Positions 39,346-53,697 of a stretch of DNA of 64,000 nucleotides are shown here, piece by piece. The stretch is from Mycolicibacter sinensis (GTDB taxonomy: Bacteria; Actinomycetota; Actinomycetes; Mycobacteriales; Mycobacteriaceae), in contig NZ_LZJK01000059.1 of assembly GCF_001667945.1 (NCBI RefSeq), forward strand, positions 1 to 64,000. Reading direction: 5' to 3'. Numbering within the stretch: the first letter of the stretch is position 1; every line of letters begins with the position of its first letter. The position numbers were made by a program, and so were the translations under genes. The notes below the pieces were generated by a model. The model did not search any database and had not been told where the DNA came from. It was given only the letters and a program-made list of their open reading frames with translations.

Positions 39346-39349
<4 letters not shown>
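37394..39349 (+). CDS. korA: 2-oxoglutarate:ferredoxin oxidoreductase subunit alpha
   Basis: A 651-residue alpha subunit of the CoA-dependent 2-oxoglutarate oxidoreductase, which converts 2-oxoglutarate to succinyl-CoA in mycobacteria independently of the classical dehydrogenase. The gamma-like domain comes first (VVIRFAGDSGDGMQLTGDRF) and the pyrimidine-binding domain later (TYPITPASDILHELSKYKNF). ATG 37394 was chosen because GGGGAG lies 6 bases before it and the length then fits Rv2455c (653 residues). A GTG at 37337 is an alternative that adds 19 residues. The stop overlaps korB as ATGA. Confidence 0.95.
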
Positions 39350-40431
<1,082 letters not shown>

Positions 40432-40447
40432 GGCGAAGCCTGACGCC

Positions 40448-41020
40448 ATGACCGGCCGGTTCGCCGGTGTCATACTGGCCGGCGGCGCGTCGCGCCGGAT
40501 GGGCCGCGACAAGGCCACCCTGACCGTGGCCGGCCGGTTCGGCGGACGGACCCTGGTCGAGCAGCTGGTGTCGATCGTCTCCCAGCGCTGCAACCCGGTC
40601 TTTGTGGTGGCCGCCCAAGGGCAGGCCTTGCCCGTTCTTCCCGCCCAGGTGCTGCGCGATGAGGTGCCCGGACTCGGTCCGCTACCGGCGATGGGGCTCG
40701 GCCTGCGCGCCGCGGCAGGCGCCGGCGCCGATCACGCGTTCGTCTGCGCGGTGGACATGCCGAACCTGACGCCGGAGGTGATCGACCGGTTGGCGGATGC
40801 GCCGCCGGCCGACGTCGTGCTGCCCCGGGTGGGCCGGGACCATTACCTGGCGGCGGTGTATCGCACCGCCCTGGCCGACACCGTCGATGCGCTGATCGCC
40901 GCAGGGGAGCGGCGCGTGGGTGCGCTGGTCGACATGGTCGGTGTCCGACGAGTCGTGCTGCCCGACGACTCCCCGCTGGCCAACCTCAACTCACCGGACG
41001 ACCTGGCCGGCCTGTCCTGA
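40448..41020 (+). CDS. mobA: Molybdenum cofactor guanylyltransferase
   Basis: A 190-residue nucleotidyltransferase that attaches GMP to molybdopterin. The N-terminal signature [17 protein letters not shown] is perfect, and [16 protein letters not shown] contains the metal-binding Asp. The length and site match Rv2453c. ATG 40448 was chosen because it places the GTP motif at the usual distance from the N-terminus. It is last in the korA-korB-mobA run. Confidence 0.93.
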   Translation: MTGRFAGVILAGGASRRMGRDKATLTVAGRFGGRTLVEQLVSIVSQRCNPVFVVAAQGQALPVLPAQVLRDEVPGLGPLPAMGLGLRAAAGAGADHAFVCAVDMPNLTPEVIDRLADAPPADVVLPRVGRDHYLAAVYRTALADTVDALIAAGERRVGALVDMVGVRRVVLPDDSPLANLNSPDDLAGLS

Positions 41021-42265
<1,245 letters not shown>

Positions 42266-42283
42266 TCATCCGCATCGCGCAGA

Positions 42284-42316
42284 CGACGGCGCCGGGCCGA
42301 TGGCCCGGCGCCGTCG
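42284..42316 (+). terminator. Strong hairpin terminator after rpf
   Basis: A perfect 15-bp GC-rich stem (42284-42298 with 42302-42316, starting CGACGGCGCCGGGCC) closes a 3-base loop, 19 bases after the rpf stop. No T-run follows, as is common in mycobacteria. Confidence 0.82.
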
Positions 42317-42353
42317 CGGTCGGACCGGCTCGTGGACGGGTAGCGAGAAACAT

Positions 42354-42659
42354 ATGACTGAAACGTCACGTGAGCTCGACCTGATCATCTACGGCGCGAC
42401 CGGCTTCGCCGGGAAGTTGACCGCCCAGTACCTGTCCCGTGCCGGTGGCGCTGCCCGAATCGGGCTGGCGGGCCGCTCGGCGGAGAGGTTGCGCGCGGTT
42501 CGCGATCGGTGCTGCTGGCCGAGAGCGCGCTGGCGCTGAACCGCGACCTGCCCTCCGATCACTACAGGAGTGCACACCCCGGCGGCCGCAATGGGCGACG
42601 CGTTGCTGGTCCGGCTGCCCGCGGCGAGGCCACCCTGCCAGGTGTCCCGGCTGAGCTGA
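42354..42659 (+). pseudogene. Decayed trans-acting enoyl reductase (Rv2449c-like)
   Basis: The first 53 codons encode a good N-terminus of the saccharopine dehydrogenase-like reductase family (LDLIIYGATGFAGKLTAQ, GLAGRSAERLRAVRDR). The sequence then jumps, in another frame, to the family C-terminus (VLLAESALALNRDLPSD, base 42509 on). It changes frame once more to GVHTPAAAMGDALLVRLPAA, ending at TGA 42657. About 300 central codons are missing. The intact gene at this position in M. tuberculosis is Rv2449c (about 419 residues). A full-length paralogue is at 5333-6529. Confidence 0.85.
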
Positions 42660-42758
42660 CCGGTGCCGAATTGACCGGTGCGGAGGCTGGTGTTTCCGCT
42701 AGTGTCTTTTTCGACCCTGTCACGGCAGCACCGAGCGACGAAGGTGGACGAATATCTC

Positions 42759-43349
42759 ATGGCCGGCCTTGACGACCTGTTCGCGCAGATCCCCATCCAG
42801 GACATCGCCAACCAGCTCGGTGCCGACTCGGGCGAGGTGGACAGCACCATCCGCACCCTGGTCCCGGTGCTGGTCAGCGGGCTGAACCACAACGCGCAGG
42901 ACCCGGGCCAGGCCGACAACATCGCCAGCACCGCCAACAGTTTCGCCGCCCAGGGCCTGCTGGACAACGTGCTCGGCGGCAACCAGGCCGCGGGGCAGCA
43001 GGTGATCTCGACCATCTTCGGCGGCAACGACACCAGCCAGGTCGCCTCAGCGCTGTCGGGCGCCGGTGCCGGCAACAACGACCTAGTGCAAAAGCTGCTC
43101 CCGATCATCGCCCCGATCGTGCTGGCCTACATCGGCAAGCAACTGAGCGGCCAGAAGTCCGAGCCGGCCCAGCAGGAGGCCTCCGGCGGCGGCCTCGGTG
43201 ACGTTCTGGGCAGCATCCTGGGGGGCATGGCCGGTGGCGGCGGCGCCAAGAACCAGTCGATGGGCAGCATCCTCGGCAACATGCTCGGTGGCAAGACCGG
43301 CGGCGCCATCGGCGACATCCTCGGTGGACTGCTCGGCGGCAAGAAGTAA
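42759..43349 (+). CDS. DUF937-family protein
   Basis: A 196-residue protein of the DUF937 (YidB-like) family. The N-terminal part (LDDLFAQIPIQDIANQLGADSGEVDSTIRTLVPVLVSGL) and the Asn/Gln-rich middle are typical. The C-terminus is a glycine-rich repeat of GSILGGMAGG-like units ending LLGGKK. Function is unknown in the family; the glycine-zipper-like tail suggests self-association. ATG 42759 gives MAGLDDLF. A strong terminator follows. Confidence 0.83.
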   Translation: MAGLDDLFAQIPIQDIANQLGADSGEVDSTIRTLVPVLVSGLNHNAQDPGQADNIASTANSFAAQGLLDNVLGGNQAAGQQVISTIFGGNDTSQVASALSGAGAGNNDLVQKLLPIIAPIVLAYIGKQLSGQKSEPAQQEASGGGLGDVLGSILGGMAGGGGAKNQSMGSILGNMLGGKTGGAIGDILGGLLGGKK

Positions 43350-43360
43350 TAGCCTCGCGA

Positions 43361-43396
43361 AAAGCCGCCGGACCGAGCACCCGGTCCGGGGGCTTT
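43361..43396 (+). terminator. Intrinsic terminator after the DUF937 gene
   Basis: AAAGCC and CCGGACCG (43361-43375) pair with CGGTCCGG and GGCTTT (43382-43396), giving 14 base pairs with one G-G mismatch and a 6-base loop. The stem ends in TTT. It lies 11 bases after the stop codon and 35 before valS. Confidence 0.85.
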
Positions 43397-43431
43397 CGTG
43401 TCGTGCGGGTCGTCGTTCCTAGAATTGAGCG

Positions 43432-46067
<2,636 letters not shown>

Positions 46068-46071
<4 letters not shown>

Positions 46072-47462
46072 CCGAACCCACTCCGGATGAGATCGCGGCG
46101 CTGCTGCAAGTCGAGCATCTGCTTGACCAGCGGTGGGGCGAGACCAAGATCGAGCCGAGCCTGACCCGGATCAACGCACTGCTGGAGCTGCTCGGCTCCC
46201 CGCAGCGCAGCTATCCGTCGATCCACGTCGCCGGCACCAACGGCAAGACCTCGGTGGCGCGGATGATCGACGCGCTGCTGACGGCGTTCAGCCGTCGTAC
46301 CGGGCGCACCACCAGCCCGCATCTGCAATCGGCGGTCGAGCGCATCGCCATTGACGGGGTTCCGATCAGCCCGGCCAAGTACGTCGAGACCTACGCCGAG
46401 ATCGAGCCGTTCGTGCAGATGGTGGACGCCTCCTCGCAGGCCGAAGGTGGGCCGGCGATGAGCAAGTTCGAAGTGCTCACGGCGATGGCGTTCGCGGCGT
46501 TCGCTGACGCCCCGATCGACGTGGCCGTCGTGGAGGTCGGCATGGGCGGGCGCTGGGACGCCACCAATGTCGTCGCGGCGCCGGTGGCGGTGATCACCCC
46601 GATCGGCATCGACCACGTCGACTACCTCGGCGACGACCTCGCCGGCATCGCCGCGGAGAAGGCCGGCATCATCCACCGCTCCGCTGATGAACTCGTCGAC
46701 ACCGTGGCGGTGATCGCCCGCCAGGTGCCCGAGGCGATGGAGGTGCTGCTGGCCCAGTCGGTGCGCGCGGATGCCGCGGTGGCGCGGGAGAACTCGGAGT
46801 TCGCGGTGCGCAGCCGCCAGCTGGCGGTGGGAGGTCAGTTGCTGGAGCTGCAAGGCCTGGGCGGGGTGTACTCCGATATCTTTCTGCCGCTGCACGGCGA
46901 GCACCAGGCGCACAACGCGGTGCTGGCGCTGGCGGCGGTGGAGGCGTTCTTCGGTGCGGGCGCGCAGCGTCAGCTCGACGTCGACACGGTTCGGGCCGGC
47001 TTCGCCGCGGCGGCGAGCCCCGGGCGGCTGGAGCGGATGCGCAGCTCGCCGACGGTTTTCGTCGACGCCGCGCACAACCCGGCGGGCGCGGCCGCCCTGG
47101 CTCAAGCGCTGGCCGAGGAGTTCGACTTCCGGTTCCTGGTCGGGGTGGTCAGCGTGCTCGCCGACAAGGACGTCGACGGGATCCTCGCGGCCCTCGAACC
47201 GGTCTTTGACCGAATCGTGGTGACCCACAATGGTTCTCCGCGTGCCGTGGATGTCGAGACACTGACTGCGGCAGCGGTGCGGTGGTTCGGCGACGACCGG
47301 GTGGTGACCACCGAGACGCTCGGGGACGCCATCGATACCGCCACCGCGCTCGTCGATGAGTTCGACGCCGAGGGCGACGCGGCGGGCACCGGCATCGTGA
47401 TCACCGGTTCGGTGGTCACCGCCGGGGCCGCCCGCACCCTGTTCGGGAAGGATCCGGCATGA
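46068..47462 (+). CDS. folC: Folylpolyglutamate synthase / dihydrofolate synthase
   Basis: A 464-residue Mur-ligase-fold enzyme that adds glutamate to folates. The P-loop [11 protein letters not shown], the HPxL-like region [12 protein letters not shown], and the C-terminal ligase motifs [19 protein letters not shown] are intact. It is coupled to valS upstream and to the DUF4233 gene downstream, both by ATGA overlaps, as in M. tuberculosis Rv2448c-Rv2446c. Confidence 0.96.
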
Positions 47463-47809
47463 CCGACCAATCGGGTGCGCCCGACCCCTGGCGCGGCTTC
47501 CGCGGCGTGATGGCCGCGACGCTGATCCTCGAGGCGATCGTGGTGCTGTTGGCGCTGCCGGTGGTCCACGTGGTCGGGGGCGGGCTGACACCGGCGTCGC
47601 TGGCCTACCTGCTCGGCCTGGCGCTGGTGTTGTTGCTGTTCACCGGAGTCCAGGGCCGCTCCTGGGCGATCTGGGCCAATCTGGCGCTGCAGCTGGTGCT
47701 GGTCGCCGGGTTCGCGGTCTATCCGGGCGTGGGGGTGATGGGCCTGGTGTTCACCGCGGTGTGGGCCCTGATCGCCTACTTCCGTGCCGAGGTGCTGCGC
47801 CGCTCGTAG
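47459..47809 (+). CDS. DUF4233 membrane protein (Rv2446c-like)
   Basis: A 116-residue protein with four predicted membrane helices ([75 protein letters not shown]). It belongs to DUF4233, a family found next to folC in actinobacteria. Function unknown. It is coupled to folC by an ATGA overlap. Confidence 0.85.
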   Translation: MTDQSGAPDPWRGFRGVMAATLILEAIVVLLALPVVHVVGGGLTPASLAYLLGLALVLLLFTGVQGRSWAIWANLALQLVLVAGFAVYPGVGVMGLVFTAVWALIAYFRAEVLRRS

Positions 47810-47888
47810 TGGGGCGGCTATTCGGTACGCTGACGCGGTGCCGCTGGCGACGATGCAGAGCGTCAGCGATGAGGAGGAGCGGCGCTTC

Positions 47889-48335
47889 ATGACTGAGCGG
47901 ACTTTGGTGCTGATCAAGCCGGACGGTGTCAATCGCCGGTTGGTGGGCGAGATCATCAGCCGGATCGAGAAGAAGGGCCTGACGCTGGCGGCGCTGGAGC
48001 TGCGGCCGGTGCAGCAGGCGGTGGCCCGACAGCACTACGGCGAGCACGAGGGCAAGGCGTTCTTCGCCTCGCTGCTGGACTTCATCACCTCCGGCCCGGT
48101 GGTCGCCGCCGTGGTGGAGGGCCCGCGGGCCATCGAGGCGTTCCGGCAGCTGGCCGGTGGCACCGACCCGGTGGCCAAGGCCGCCCCGGGCACGATCCGG
48201 GGTGATTTCGGGCTGGAGACCCAGTTCAATCTGGTGCACGGCTCCGATTCGCCGGAGTCGGCCGAGCGCGAGATCGCGCTGTGGTTCCCCGACCTCAAGG
48301 CGTCGGCGCCGACGTCTCCGATGACACTGGCCTGA
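47889..48335 (+). CDS. ndk: Nucleoside diphosphate kinase
   Basis: A 148-residue enzyme that equilibrates nucleoside triphosphates. The N-terminus [21 protein letters not shown] and the active-site His in [14 protein letters not shown] are standard. ATG 47889 has GAGGAGGAG nine bases upstream. The C-terminal tail ([14 protein letters not shown]) makes the protein about 12 residues longer than the 136-residue M. tuberculosis Ndk. A long leader for rne follows. Confidence 0.96.
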   Translation: MTERTLVLIKPDGVNRRLVGEIISRIEKKGLTLAALELRPVQQAVARQHYGEHEGKAFFASLLDFITSGPVVAAVVEGPRAIEAFRQLAGGTDPVAKAAPGTIRGDFGLETQFNLVHGSDSPESAEREIALWFPDLKASAPTSPMTLA

Positions 48336-48379
48336 CGTCGTAGTTAATGCCTTTCGCCCGGGCTGCTCCGGTTGTGTGG

Positions 48380-48385
48380 GATACT
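48380..48385 (+). promoter_or_regulatory. Probable extended -10 element for rne
   Basis: GATACT with an adjacent upstream TGG (extended -10) lies about 250 bases before the rne GTG. No good -35 is evident. A start about 7 bases downstream (near 48392) would give a leader of roughly 240 bases. This agrees with the long rne leader that I recall being described in M. smegmatis. Confidence 0.45.
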
Positions 48386-48544
48386 GACCATCGGGTGAAC
48401 GTCACCGGACCGGTGTCCGACACCCGAATGAAGACTTAGGCGAGTGCGACGGTCGCGATATGTGATGCGGCGCCGATCGCCGGTCCTCATTCAGCCAGGC
48501 ACCGAGTCGGTTCCACCCGAACCCCTCGGAGCGAGACCACCACA

Positions 48545-48619
48545 AGCCCGGGGAAGTGAGCCGGGCGAATAACGAGAAGCCCTCGCGTGGCCGCGTCATA
48601 GCAACGCGCCCGGGGGCTT
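48545..48619 (+). promoter_or_regulatory. Two hairpins in the rne leader next to the ribosome-binding site
   Basis: The first hairpin pairs GCCCGG (48546-48551) with CCGGGC (48561-48566). The second is a longer stem-loop: AAGCCC (48577-48582) with GGGCTT (48614-48619), containing an inner CGCGT/ACGCG hairpin (48592-48608). The GAGGAG ribosome-binding site starts at the next base, 48620. Such structure next to the translation start suggests control of RNase E synthesis, perhaps by RNase E itself. Confidence 0.55.
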
Positions 48620-48631
48620 GAGGAGACCTAC

Positions 48632-51418
48632 GTGGCAGACCCCTCTCTTTTTAAGGGCCCTTACTCAGATGTACCTGCGGTGCCGGCCGAGCAGGAGGAG
48701 TTGCCGGACCGGCTGAGAGTGCACTCCCTCGCCCGGGTACTGGGCACCACCAGCAGGCGGGTACTGGATGCCCTGACCGAGCTGGACGGCCGGGTACGCA
48801 GCGCCCATTCCAGCGTGGACCGCGTCGAGGCGGTCCGGGTCCGTGATCTGCTGGGTTCGGTCGAGGAACCCACCGCAGAGGTGGCGCCGGAAGCTGAGGT
48901 GTCCGCCGAGGTTCCCGAGGAGCCCGAGTCCCGGCTGCTGCTGGAGACCGCCCCGGAGGCCGCCAGCACGCGGGTCGACTACATGCCGCTGTTCGTGGCA
49001 CCGCAGCCGATCTCCTTCGAGCCGCCGGTGTCCGACGACAACGGATCCGACGAGGACGACGACCTCGGCCCCGACGGCGACGACGAGACCGGGGACCGCC
49101 CCGCCAGCCGCCGTCGCCGCCGCGGCCGCCGCGGCCGCGGACGGGGCCGCGGCTCCGACGGCGGAGCCGCCGACGACACCGCCGACGCGGCCGACTCCGA
49201 CGACGACACCGACGACGACGATTCCGCCGCGGAATCCGACGAGACCGGGGATGTCGACGAGTCCGGCGACGACGACACCGACTCCGCCGACGAGCCGGGC
49301 ACCCGGCGTCGGCGCCGTCGCCGTCGGCGCAAGTCCGGCACCGGCGAGGACGAGGACACCGGCTCCGCGGATGACCCGCCCAACACCGTCGTGCACGAGC
49401 GGACTCCGCGCGCCAAGACGGCCAGGAACTCCAAGGGCGAGAAGAGCTCATCCGACGACGAGATCCAGGGCATCACCGGATCGACCCGGCTGGAGGCCAA
49501 ACGTCAGCGTCGCCGCGACGGCCGCGACGCCGGGCGCCGCCGCCCGCCGATCCTGAGCGAGGCCGAGTTCCTGGCCCGCCGCGAGGCCGTGGAACGCCGG
49601 ATGGTGGTCCGGGATCGGGTCCGCACCGAGCCGCCGCACACCGGTGCCCGCTACACCCAGATCGCCGTGCTGGAAGACGGCGTGATGGTCGAGCACTTCG
49701 TCACGTCGGCCGCCTCTACTTCCTTGGTGGGCAACGTCTATCTGGGGATCGTGCAGAATGTGCTGCCCTCGATGGAGGCCGCATTCGTCGACATCGGCCG
49801 CGGCCGCAACGGGGTGCTCTACGCCGGTGAGGTCAACTGGGAGGCGGCCGGCCTGGGTGGCGCCAATCGCAAGATCGAGCAGGCGCTCAAACCCGGTGAC
49901 TATGTCGTCGTGCAGGTCAGCAAGGATCCGATCGGGCACAAAGGGGCCCGGCTGACCACCCAGGTCTCGTTGGCCGGCCGGTACCTGGTGTACGTGCCCG
50001 GGGCGTCGTCGACCGGGATCAGCCGCAAGCTGCCCGACACCGAGCGTCAGCGGCTCAAGGAGATTCTGCGCGAGGTGGTGCCCGCCGATGCCGGCGTAAT
50101 CATCCGCACGGCGTCGGAGGGCGTCAAAGAAGAGGACATCCGCGCCGACGTGGAACGCCTCCAGGAACGCTGGAACCTGATCGAGGCCACCGCCGCCGAG
50201 ACCAAGGCGAAAGCCGCCGGTGCCGCGGTGGCGCTCTACGAAGAGCCCGATGTGCTGGTCAAGGTGATCCGCGACCTGTTCAACGAGGACTTCTCCGAGC
50301 TGGTGGTATCTGGTGACGACGCCTGGGCGACGATCACCGAGTACGTCGGCTCGGTGGCGCCGGAATTGATGCCGAAGCTGACCCGCTACCAGGCTCCGGA
50401 GGGGCCGGACGGTCAGGCCGGGCCGGACGTGTTCGCCGTGCACCGCATCGACGAGCAGCTGGCCAAGGCGATGGACCGCAAGGTCTGGCTGCCCTCGGGC
50501 GGGACGCTGGTGATCGATCGGACCGAGGCCATGACGGTCGTCGACGTCAACACCGGCAAATTCACCGGGTCCGGGGGCAACCTCGAGGAGACGGTGACCA
50601 AGAACAACCTGGAGGCGGCCGAGGAGATCGTGCGGCAGCTGCGGCTGCGCGATATCGGCGGCATCATCGTCATCGACTTCATCGACATGGTGTTGGAGTC
50701 CAACCGCGATCTGGTGCTGCGCCGGCTGACCGAGGCGCTGGGCCGGGACCGCACCCGTCACCAGGTTTCGGAGGTGACGTCGCTGGGGCTGGTGCAGTTG
50801 ACCCGCAAACGACTGGGCACCGGGCTGATCGAGGCGTTCTCCACGTCGTGTCAGCACTGCGCCGGGCGCGGCATCATGCTGCACGCCGACCCGGTCGACT
50901 CGGCCGCGCCGGGCCGTAAGGCCGAGCCGAGCAGCCGCCGCAGCAAGCGCTCGAAGAAGCCCAAGGCCGACGAACCGGTGGTGGCCAAGGTTCCGGTGCA
51001 CACCCCCGGTGACCATCCGATGTTCAAGGCGATGGCCACTATGACCAAGGCCAGCGACCGTCACGACGACGACGTCGAGGAACCGGAGGGCGCGACGGAG
51101 CCTGACGAGCAGCCCGACGTTGCGATCGACGAGCAGCTGCCGGCCGAGGCCGTGGAGGCGGCGGCGGACGAAGACATCGACGAGGACGACACCGACGAGG
51201 ACACCGAGGACTCCGAGGAAGACTCCGACGATGACGATGTCGAGGTCGATCTCGACGACGATGACGACGACTACGACGATGACCTGGATGTCATCGACGA
51301 GTCCGACGAGTCCGACGAGTCCGACGAGTCCAATGGGGACACGGTGGTCGCCGCGGCGCCCTACGAGCGTCCCCGGCGGCGCCGGGCCGCGGCCCGGCCG
51401 GCCGGGCCGCCCAGCTGA
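48632..51418 (+). CDS. rne: Ribonuclease E/G
   Basis: A 928-residue endoribonuclease central to mRNA decay and rRNA processing. The first 300 residues are a long acidic and Arg-rich low-complexity extension, typical of mycobacteria. The S1 domain (AAFVDIGRGRNGVLYAGEV) and the catalytic region follow, with the metal-binding aspartates in VVDVNTGKF and IVIDFIDM. The zinc-link CQHCAGRG mediates tetramer formation. The C-terminal tail is very acidic and ends with a DES repeat (51296-51331). GTG 48632 has GAGGAG upstream. Confidence 0.96.
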   Translation: MADPSLFKGPYSDVPAVPAEQEELPDRLRVHSLARVLGTTSRRVLDALTELDGRVRSAHSSVDRVEAVRVRDLLGSVEEPTAEVAPEAEVSAEVPEEPESRLLLETAPEAASTRVDYMPLFVAPQPISFEPPVSDDNGSDEDDDLGPDGDDETGDRPASRRRRRGRRGRGRGRGSDGGAADDTADAADSDDDTDDDDSAAESDETGDVDESGDDDTDSADEPGTRRRRRRRRRKSGTGEDEDTGSADDPPNTVVHERTPRAKTARNSKGEKSSSDDEIQGITGSTRLEAKRQRRRDGRDAGRRRPPILSEAEFLARREAVERRMVVRDRVRTEPPHTGARYTQIAVLEDGVMVEHFVTSAASTSLVGNVYLGIVQNVLPSMEAAFVDIGRGRNGVLYAGEVNWEAAGLGGANRKIEQALKPGDYVVVQVSKDPIGHKGARLTTQVSLAGRYLVYVPGASSTGISRKLPDTERQRLKEILREVVPADAGVIIRTASEGVKEEDIRADVERLQERWNLIEATAAETKAKAAGAAVALYEEPDVLVKVIRDLFNEDFSELVVSGDDAWATITEYVGSVAPELMPKLTRYQAPEGPDGQAGPDVFAVHRIDEQLAKAMDRKVWLPSGGTLVIDRTEAMTVVDVNTGKFTGSGGNLEETVTKNNLEAAEEIVRQLRLRDIGGIIVIDFIDMVLESNRDLVLRRLTEALGRDRTRHQVSEVTSLGLVQLTRKRLGTGLIEAFSTSCQHCAGRGIMLHADPVDSAAPGRKAEPSSRRSKRSKKPKADEPVVAKVPVHTPGDHPMFKAMATMTKASDRHDDDVEEPEGATEPDEQPDVAIDEQLPAEAVEAAADEDIDEDDTDEDTEDSEEDSDDDDVEVDLDDDDDDYDDDLDVIDESDESDESDESNGDTVVAAAPYERPRRRRAAARPAGPPS
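51296..51331 (+). repeat. Four tandem 9-bp repeats in rne
   Basis: GACGAGTCC is repeated four times without change, encoding Asp-Glu-Ser four times in the disordered acidic tail of RNase E. Copy-number change here would keep the reading frame. Confidence 0.95.
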
Positions 51419-51429
51419 GCAGGGCCGGT

Positions 51430-51459
51430 TTGACCCCGTAGTCGCTGGTCACGTACCCT
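51430..51459 (+). promoter_or_regulatory. SigA-type promoter for rplU-rpmA-obg-proB
   Basis: TTGACC (51430-51435) and TACCCT (51454-51459) are separated by 18 bases. This lies in the 139-base gap between rne and rplU and gives a leader of about 90 bases with an AGAAGAGGAAG ribosome-binding region. Confidence 0.6.
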
Positions 51460-51557
51460 AGACCAGTTGTCACCAGGCCGGCTGACTCGGCCGACAAACC
51501 CCAGCTGTACGCGAGCCTCGATAGCGCGCGCTCGGAAAGAAGAGGAAGACACCAACG

Positions 51558-51869
51558 ATGGCGACGTACGCAATCGTCAAAACCGGCGGCAAGCAGTACA
51601 AGGTTGCCGTCGGTGACGTGCTCAAGGTCGAGAAGCTCGATTCCGAGCCGGGTGCATCGGTTTCGCTGCCGGTCGCGCTGGTCGTGGACGGCTCCACTGT
51701 CACCACCGACGCCGCCAAGCTGGCGAAGGTCGCGGTCACCGGCGAGGTGCTCGAGCACACCAAGGGCCCCAAGATCCGCATCCACAAGTTCAAGAACAAG
51801 ACCGGCTACCACAAGCGGCAGGGTCACCGTCAGCCGCTGACCGTGCTCAAGGTCACCGGAATCAAGTAG
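51558..51869 (+). CDS. rplU: 50S ribosomal protein L21
   Basis: A 103-residue ribosomal protein, recognisable from [26 protein letters not shown] and the C-terminal [30 protein letters not shown]. It binds 23S rRNA with L20. rpmA follows after 13 bases. Confidence 0.98.
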   Translation: MATYAIVKTGGKQYKVAVGDVLKVEKLDSEPGASVSLPVALVVDGSTVTTDAAKLAKVAVTGEVLEHTKGPKIRIHKFKNKTGYHKRQGHRQPLTVLKVTGIK

Positions 51870-51882
51870 GGGAGCGAACGAG

Positions 51883-52149
51883 ATGGCACACAAGAAGGGC
51901 GCTTCCAGCTCACGCAATGGGCGCGACTCCAACGCGCAGCGACTCGGCGTCAAGCGGTTCGGCGGCCAGGTCGTCAAGGCCGGCGAGATTCTGGTCCGCC
52001 AGCGGGGAACCCACTTCCACCCGGGCATCAACGTCGGGCGCGGCGGCGACGACACGCTGTTCGCCACGGCGCCCGGTGCGGTCGAGTTCGGCCTGAAGCG
52101 TGGCCGCAAGACCGTCAACATCGTGCCTGTCGCCCGCGCGGAGAGCTAA
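51883..52149 (+). CDS. rpmA: 50S ribosomal protein L27
   Basis: An 88-residue protein beginning [29 protein letters not shown], whose N-terminus reaches the peptidyl transferase centre. The N-terminus starts directly at AHKKG, so no leader cleavage of the firmicute type is needed. Ribosome-binding site GGGGAGCGAACG precedes the ATG. Confidence 0.98.
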   Translation: MAHKKGASSSRNGRDSNAQRLGVKRFGGQVVKAGEILVRQRGTHFHPGINVGRGGDDTLFATAPGAVEFGLKRGRKTVNIVPVARAES

Positions 52150-52165
52150 CCAACCGGCCCTGCGT

Positions 52166-52217
52166 CGCGAACGTGTACTGACTGCGAGAAGGAGCGACGA
52201 AACTCGCAGTGGTTGCA
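52166..52217. repeat. Hairpin between rpmA and obg, related to the clpP2-mmuM element
   Basis: ACTGCGAG (52181-52188) pairs with CTCGCAGT (52203-52210). After a 5-by-5 internal loop the outer CGTG/CACG also pair. The left arm contains CGAACGTGTACTGACTGCGA. This matches the hairpin arm at 34674-34697 (minus strand) over most of its length. It appears to be a second, more diverged member of the same dispersed palindrome. Confidence 0.65.
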
Positions 52218-52251
52218 CGCTCGACGCGTGGGATGGGTGAGAGGAAGCCCG

Positions 52252-53697
52252 ATGTCCCGGTTTGTCGACCGCGTCGTCATCCATGTGCGTGCGGGCAATG
52301 GGGGCAACGGCTGCGCGTCGATTCACCGGGAGAAGTTCAAGCCGCTCGGCGGCCCGGACGGCGGTAACGGTGGCCGCGGCGGCAGCGTTGTGCTGGTCGT
52401 CGATCCGCAGGTGCACACCTTGCTGGACTTCCATTTCCGGCCGCACATCAACGCTGCGTCCGGAAAGCAGGGGCAGGGCAGCAACAAAGAAGGTGCCGCC
52501 GGATCCGACCTGGAGATCAAGGTGCCGGACGGCACCGTGGTGCTCGACGAGCACGGACGGCTGTTGGCCGACCTGGTGGGAGCGGGCGCCCGATTCGAAG
52601 CCGCCGCGGGCGGCCGCGGCGGGCTGGGCAACGCCGCACTGGTGTCGCGGGCCCGTAAGGCGCCGGGCTTCGCGCTGCTGGGGGAGAAGGGCGAGTCCCG
52701 TGACCTCACCCTGGAACTCAAGACGGTCGCCGACGTCGGCCTGATCGGATTTCCCTCGGCGGGCAAATCGGCCCTGGTGTCGGTGATCTCGGCGGCCAAA
52801 CCGAAGATCGCCGACTACCCGTTCACCACGCTGGCGCCGAACCTGGGCGTGGTCTCCGCCGGGGACAACACTTTTACCGCCGCCGACGTCCCGGGGCTGA
52901 TCCCGGGCGCGTCGACCGGCCGCGGGCTGGGATTGGACTTTCTGCGCCACATCGAACGGTGTGCGGTGCTGGTACACGTCATCGACTGTGCCACCGCGGA
53001 ACCGGGCCGAGACCCGCTCTCCGACATCGAGGCCATCGAAGCCGAGCTGGCCGCCTACACGCCGACCATGCAAGGGGATTCGGCCCTCGGTGACCTGGTG
53101 GACCGCCCGCGCGCGGTCGTGCTCAACAAGATCGATGTACCCGAAGCGCGGGAGATGGCCGAGTTTGTCCGTGACGACATCGTGGCCGAGCGCGGCTGGC
53201 CGGTGTTCATGGTGTCGACCGTGAGCCGGGAAGGGTTGCGCCCGTTGATCTTCGCGCTGGCCGAGATGGTGTCGGCGTATCGTGCGGCGCAGCCGGAACC
53301 GGTGGCGCGCCGGCCGGTGATCCGGCCGATACCCGCGGGCGAGACCGGGTTCACCGTGGAAGCCGACGGCGACGGTGGGTTCATCGTGCGCGGCTCACGG
53401 CCCGAGCGCTGGGTGCACCAGACCAACTTCGACAACGACGAGGCGGTCGGCTACCTCGGTGACCGGCTGGCCCGGCTCGGGGTCGAGGAGGAGCTGCTGC
53501 GGCTGGGCGCCACACCGGGCTGTGCGGTGACGATCGGGGACATGACCTTCGACTGGGAGCCGGCCACACCGGCCGGGGTCGACGTCACGTTGTCCGGGCG
53601 GGGCACCGATGTTCGGGTAGAGCGCAGCGACCGGGTCGGGGCCGCTGAACGCAAAGCCGCGCGCAAGCAGCGCCGTGAACACTCGGAGGAGTCGTGA
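52252..53697 (+). CDS. obg: Obg-family GTPase (CgtA)
   Basis: A 481-residue ribosome-associated GTPase needed for large-subunit maturation and stress response. The glycine-rich Obg domain comes first ([34 protein letters not shown]). The G domain has [21 protein letters not shown] and NKIDV. The C-terminal OCT domain is present ([20 protein letters not shown]). ATG 52252 gives the standard [15 protein letters not shown]. Its stop overlaps the proB GTG. Confidence 0.97.
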   Translation: MSRFVDRVVIHVRAGNGGNGCASIHREKFKPLGGPDGGNGGRGGSVVLVVDPQVHTLLDFHFRPHINAASGKQGQGSNKEGAAGSDLEIKVPDGTVVLDEHGRLLADLVGAGARFEAAAGGRGGLGNAALVSRARKAPGFALLGEKGESRDLTLELKTVADVGLIGFPSAGKSALVSVISAAKPKIADYPFTTLAPNLGVVSAGDNTFTAADVPGLIPGASTGRGLGLDFLRHIERCAVLVHVIDCATAEPGRDPLSDIEAIEAELAAYTPTMQGDSALGDLVDRPRAVVLNKIDVPEAREMAEFVRDDIVAERGWPVFMVSTVSREGLRPLIFALAEMVSAYRAAQPEPVARRPVIRPIPAGETGFTVEADGDGGFIVRGSRPERWVHQTNFDNDEAVGYLGDRLARLGVEEELLRLGATPGCAVTIGDMTFDWEPATPAGVDVTLSGRGTDVRVERSDRVGAAERKAARKQRREHSEES

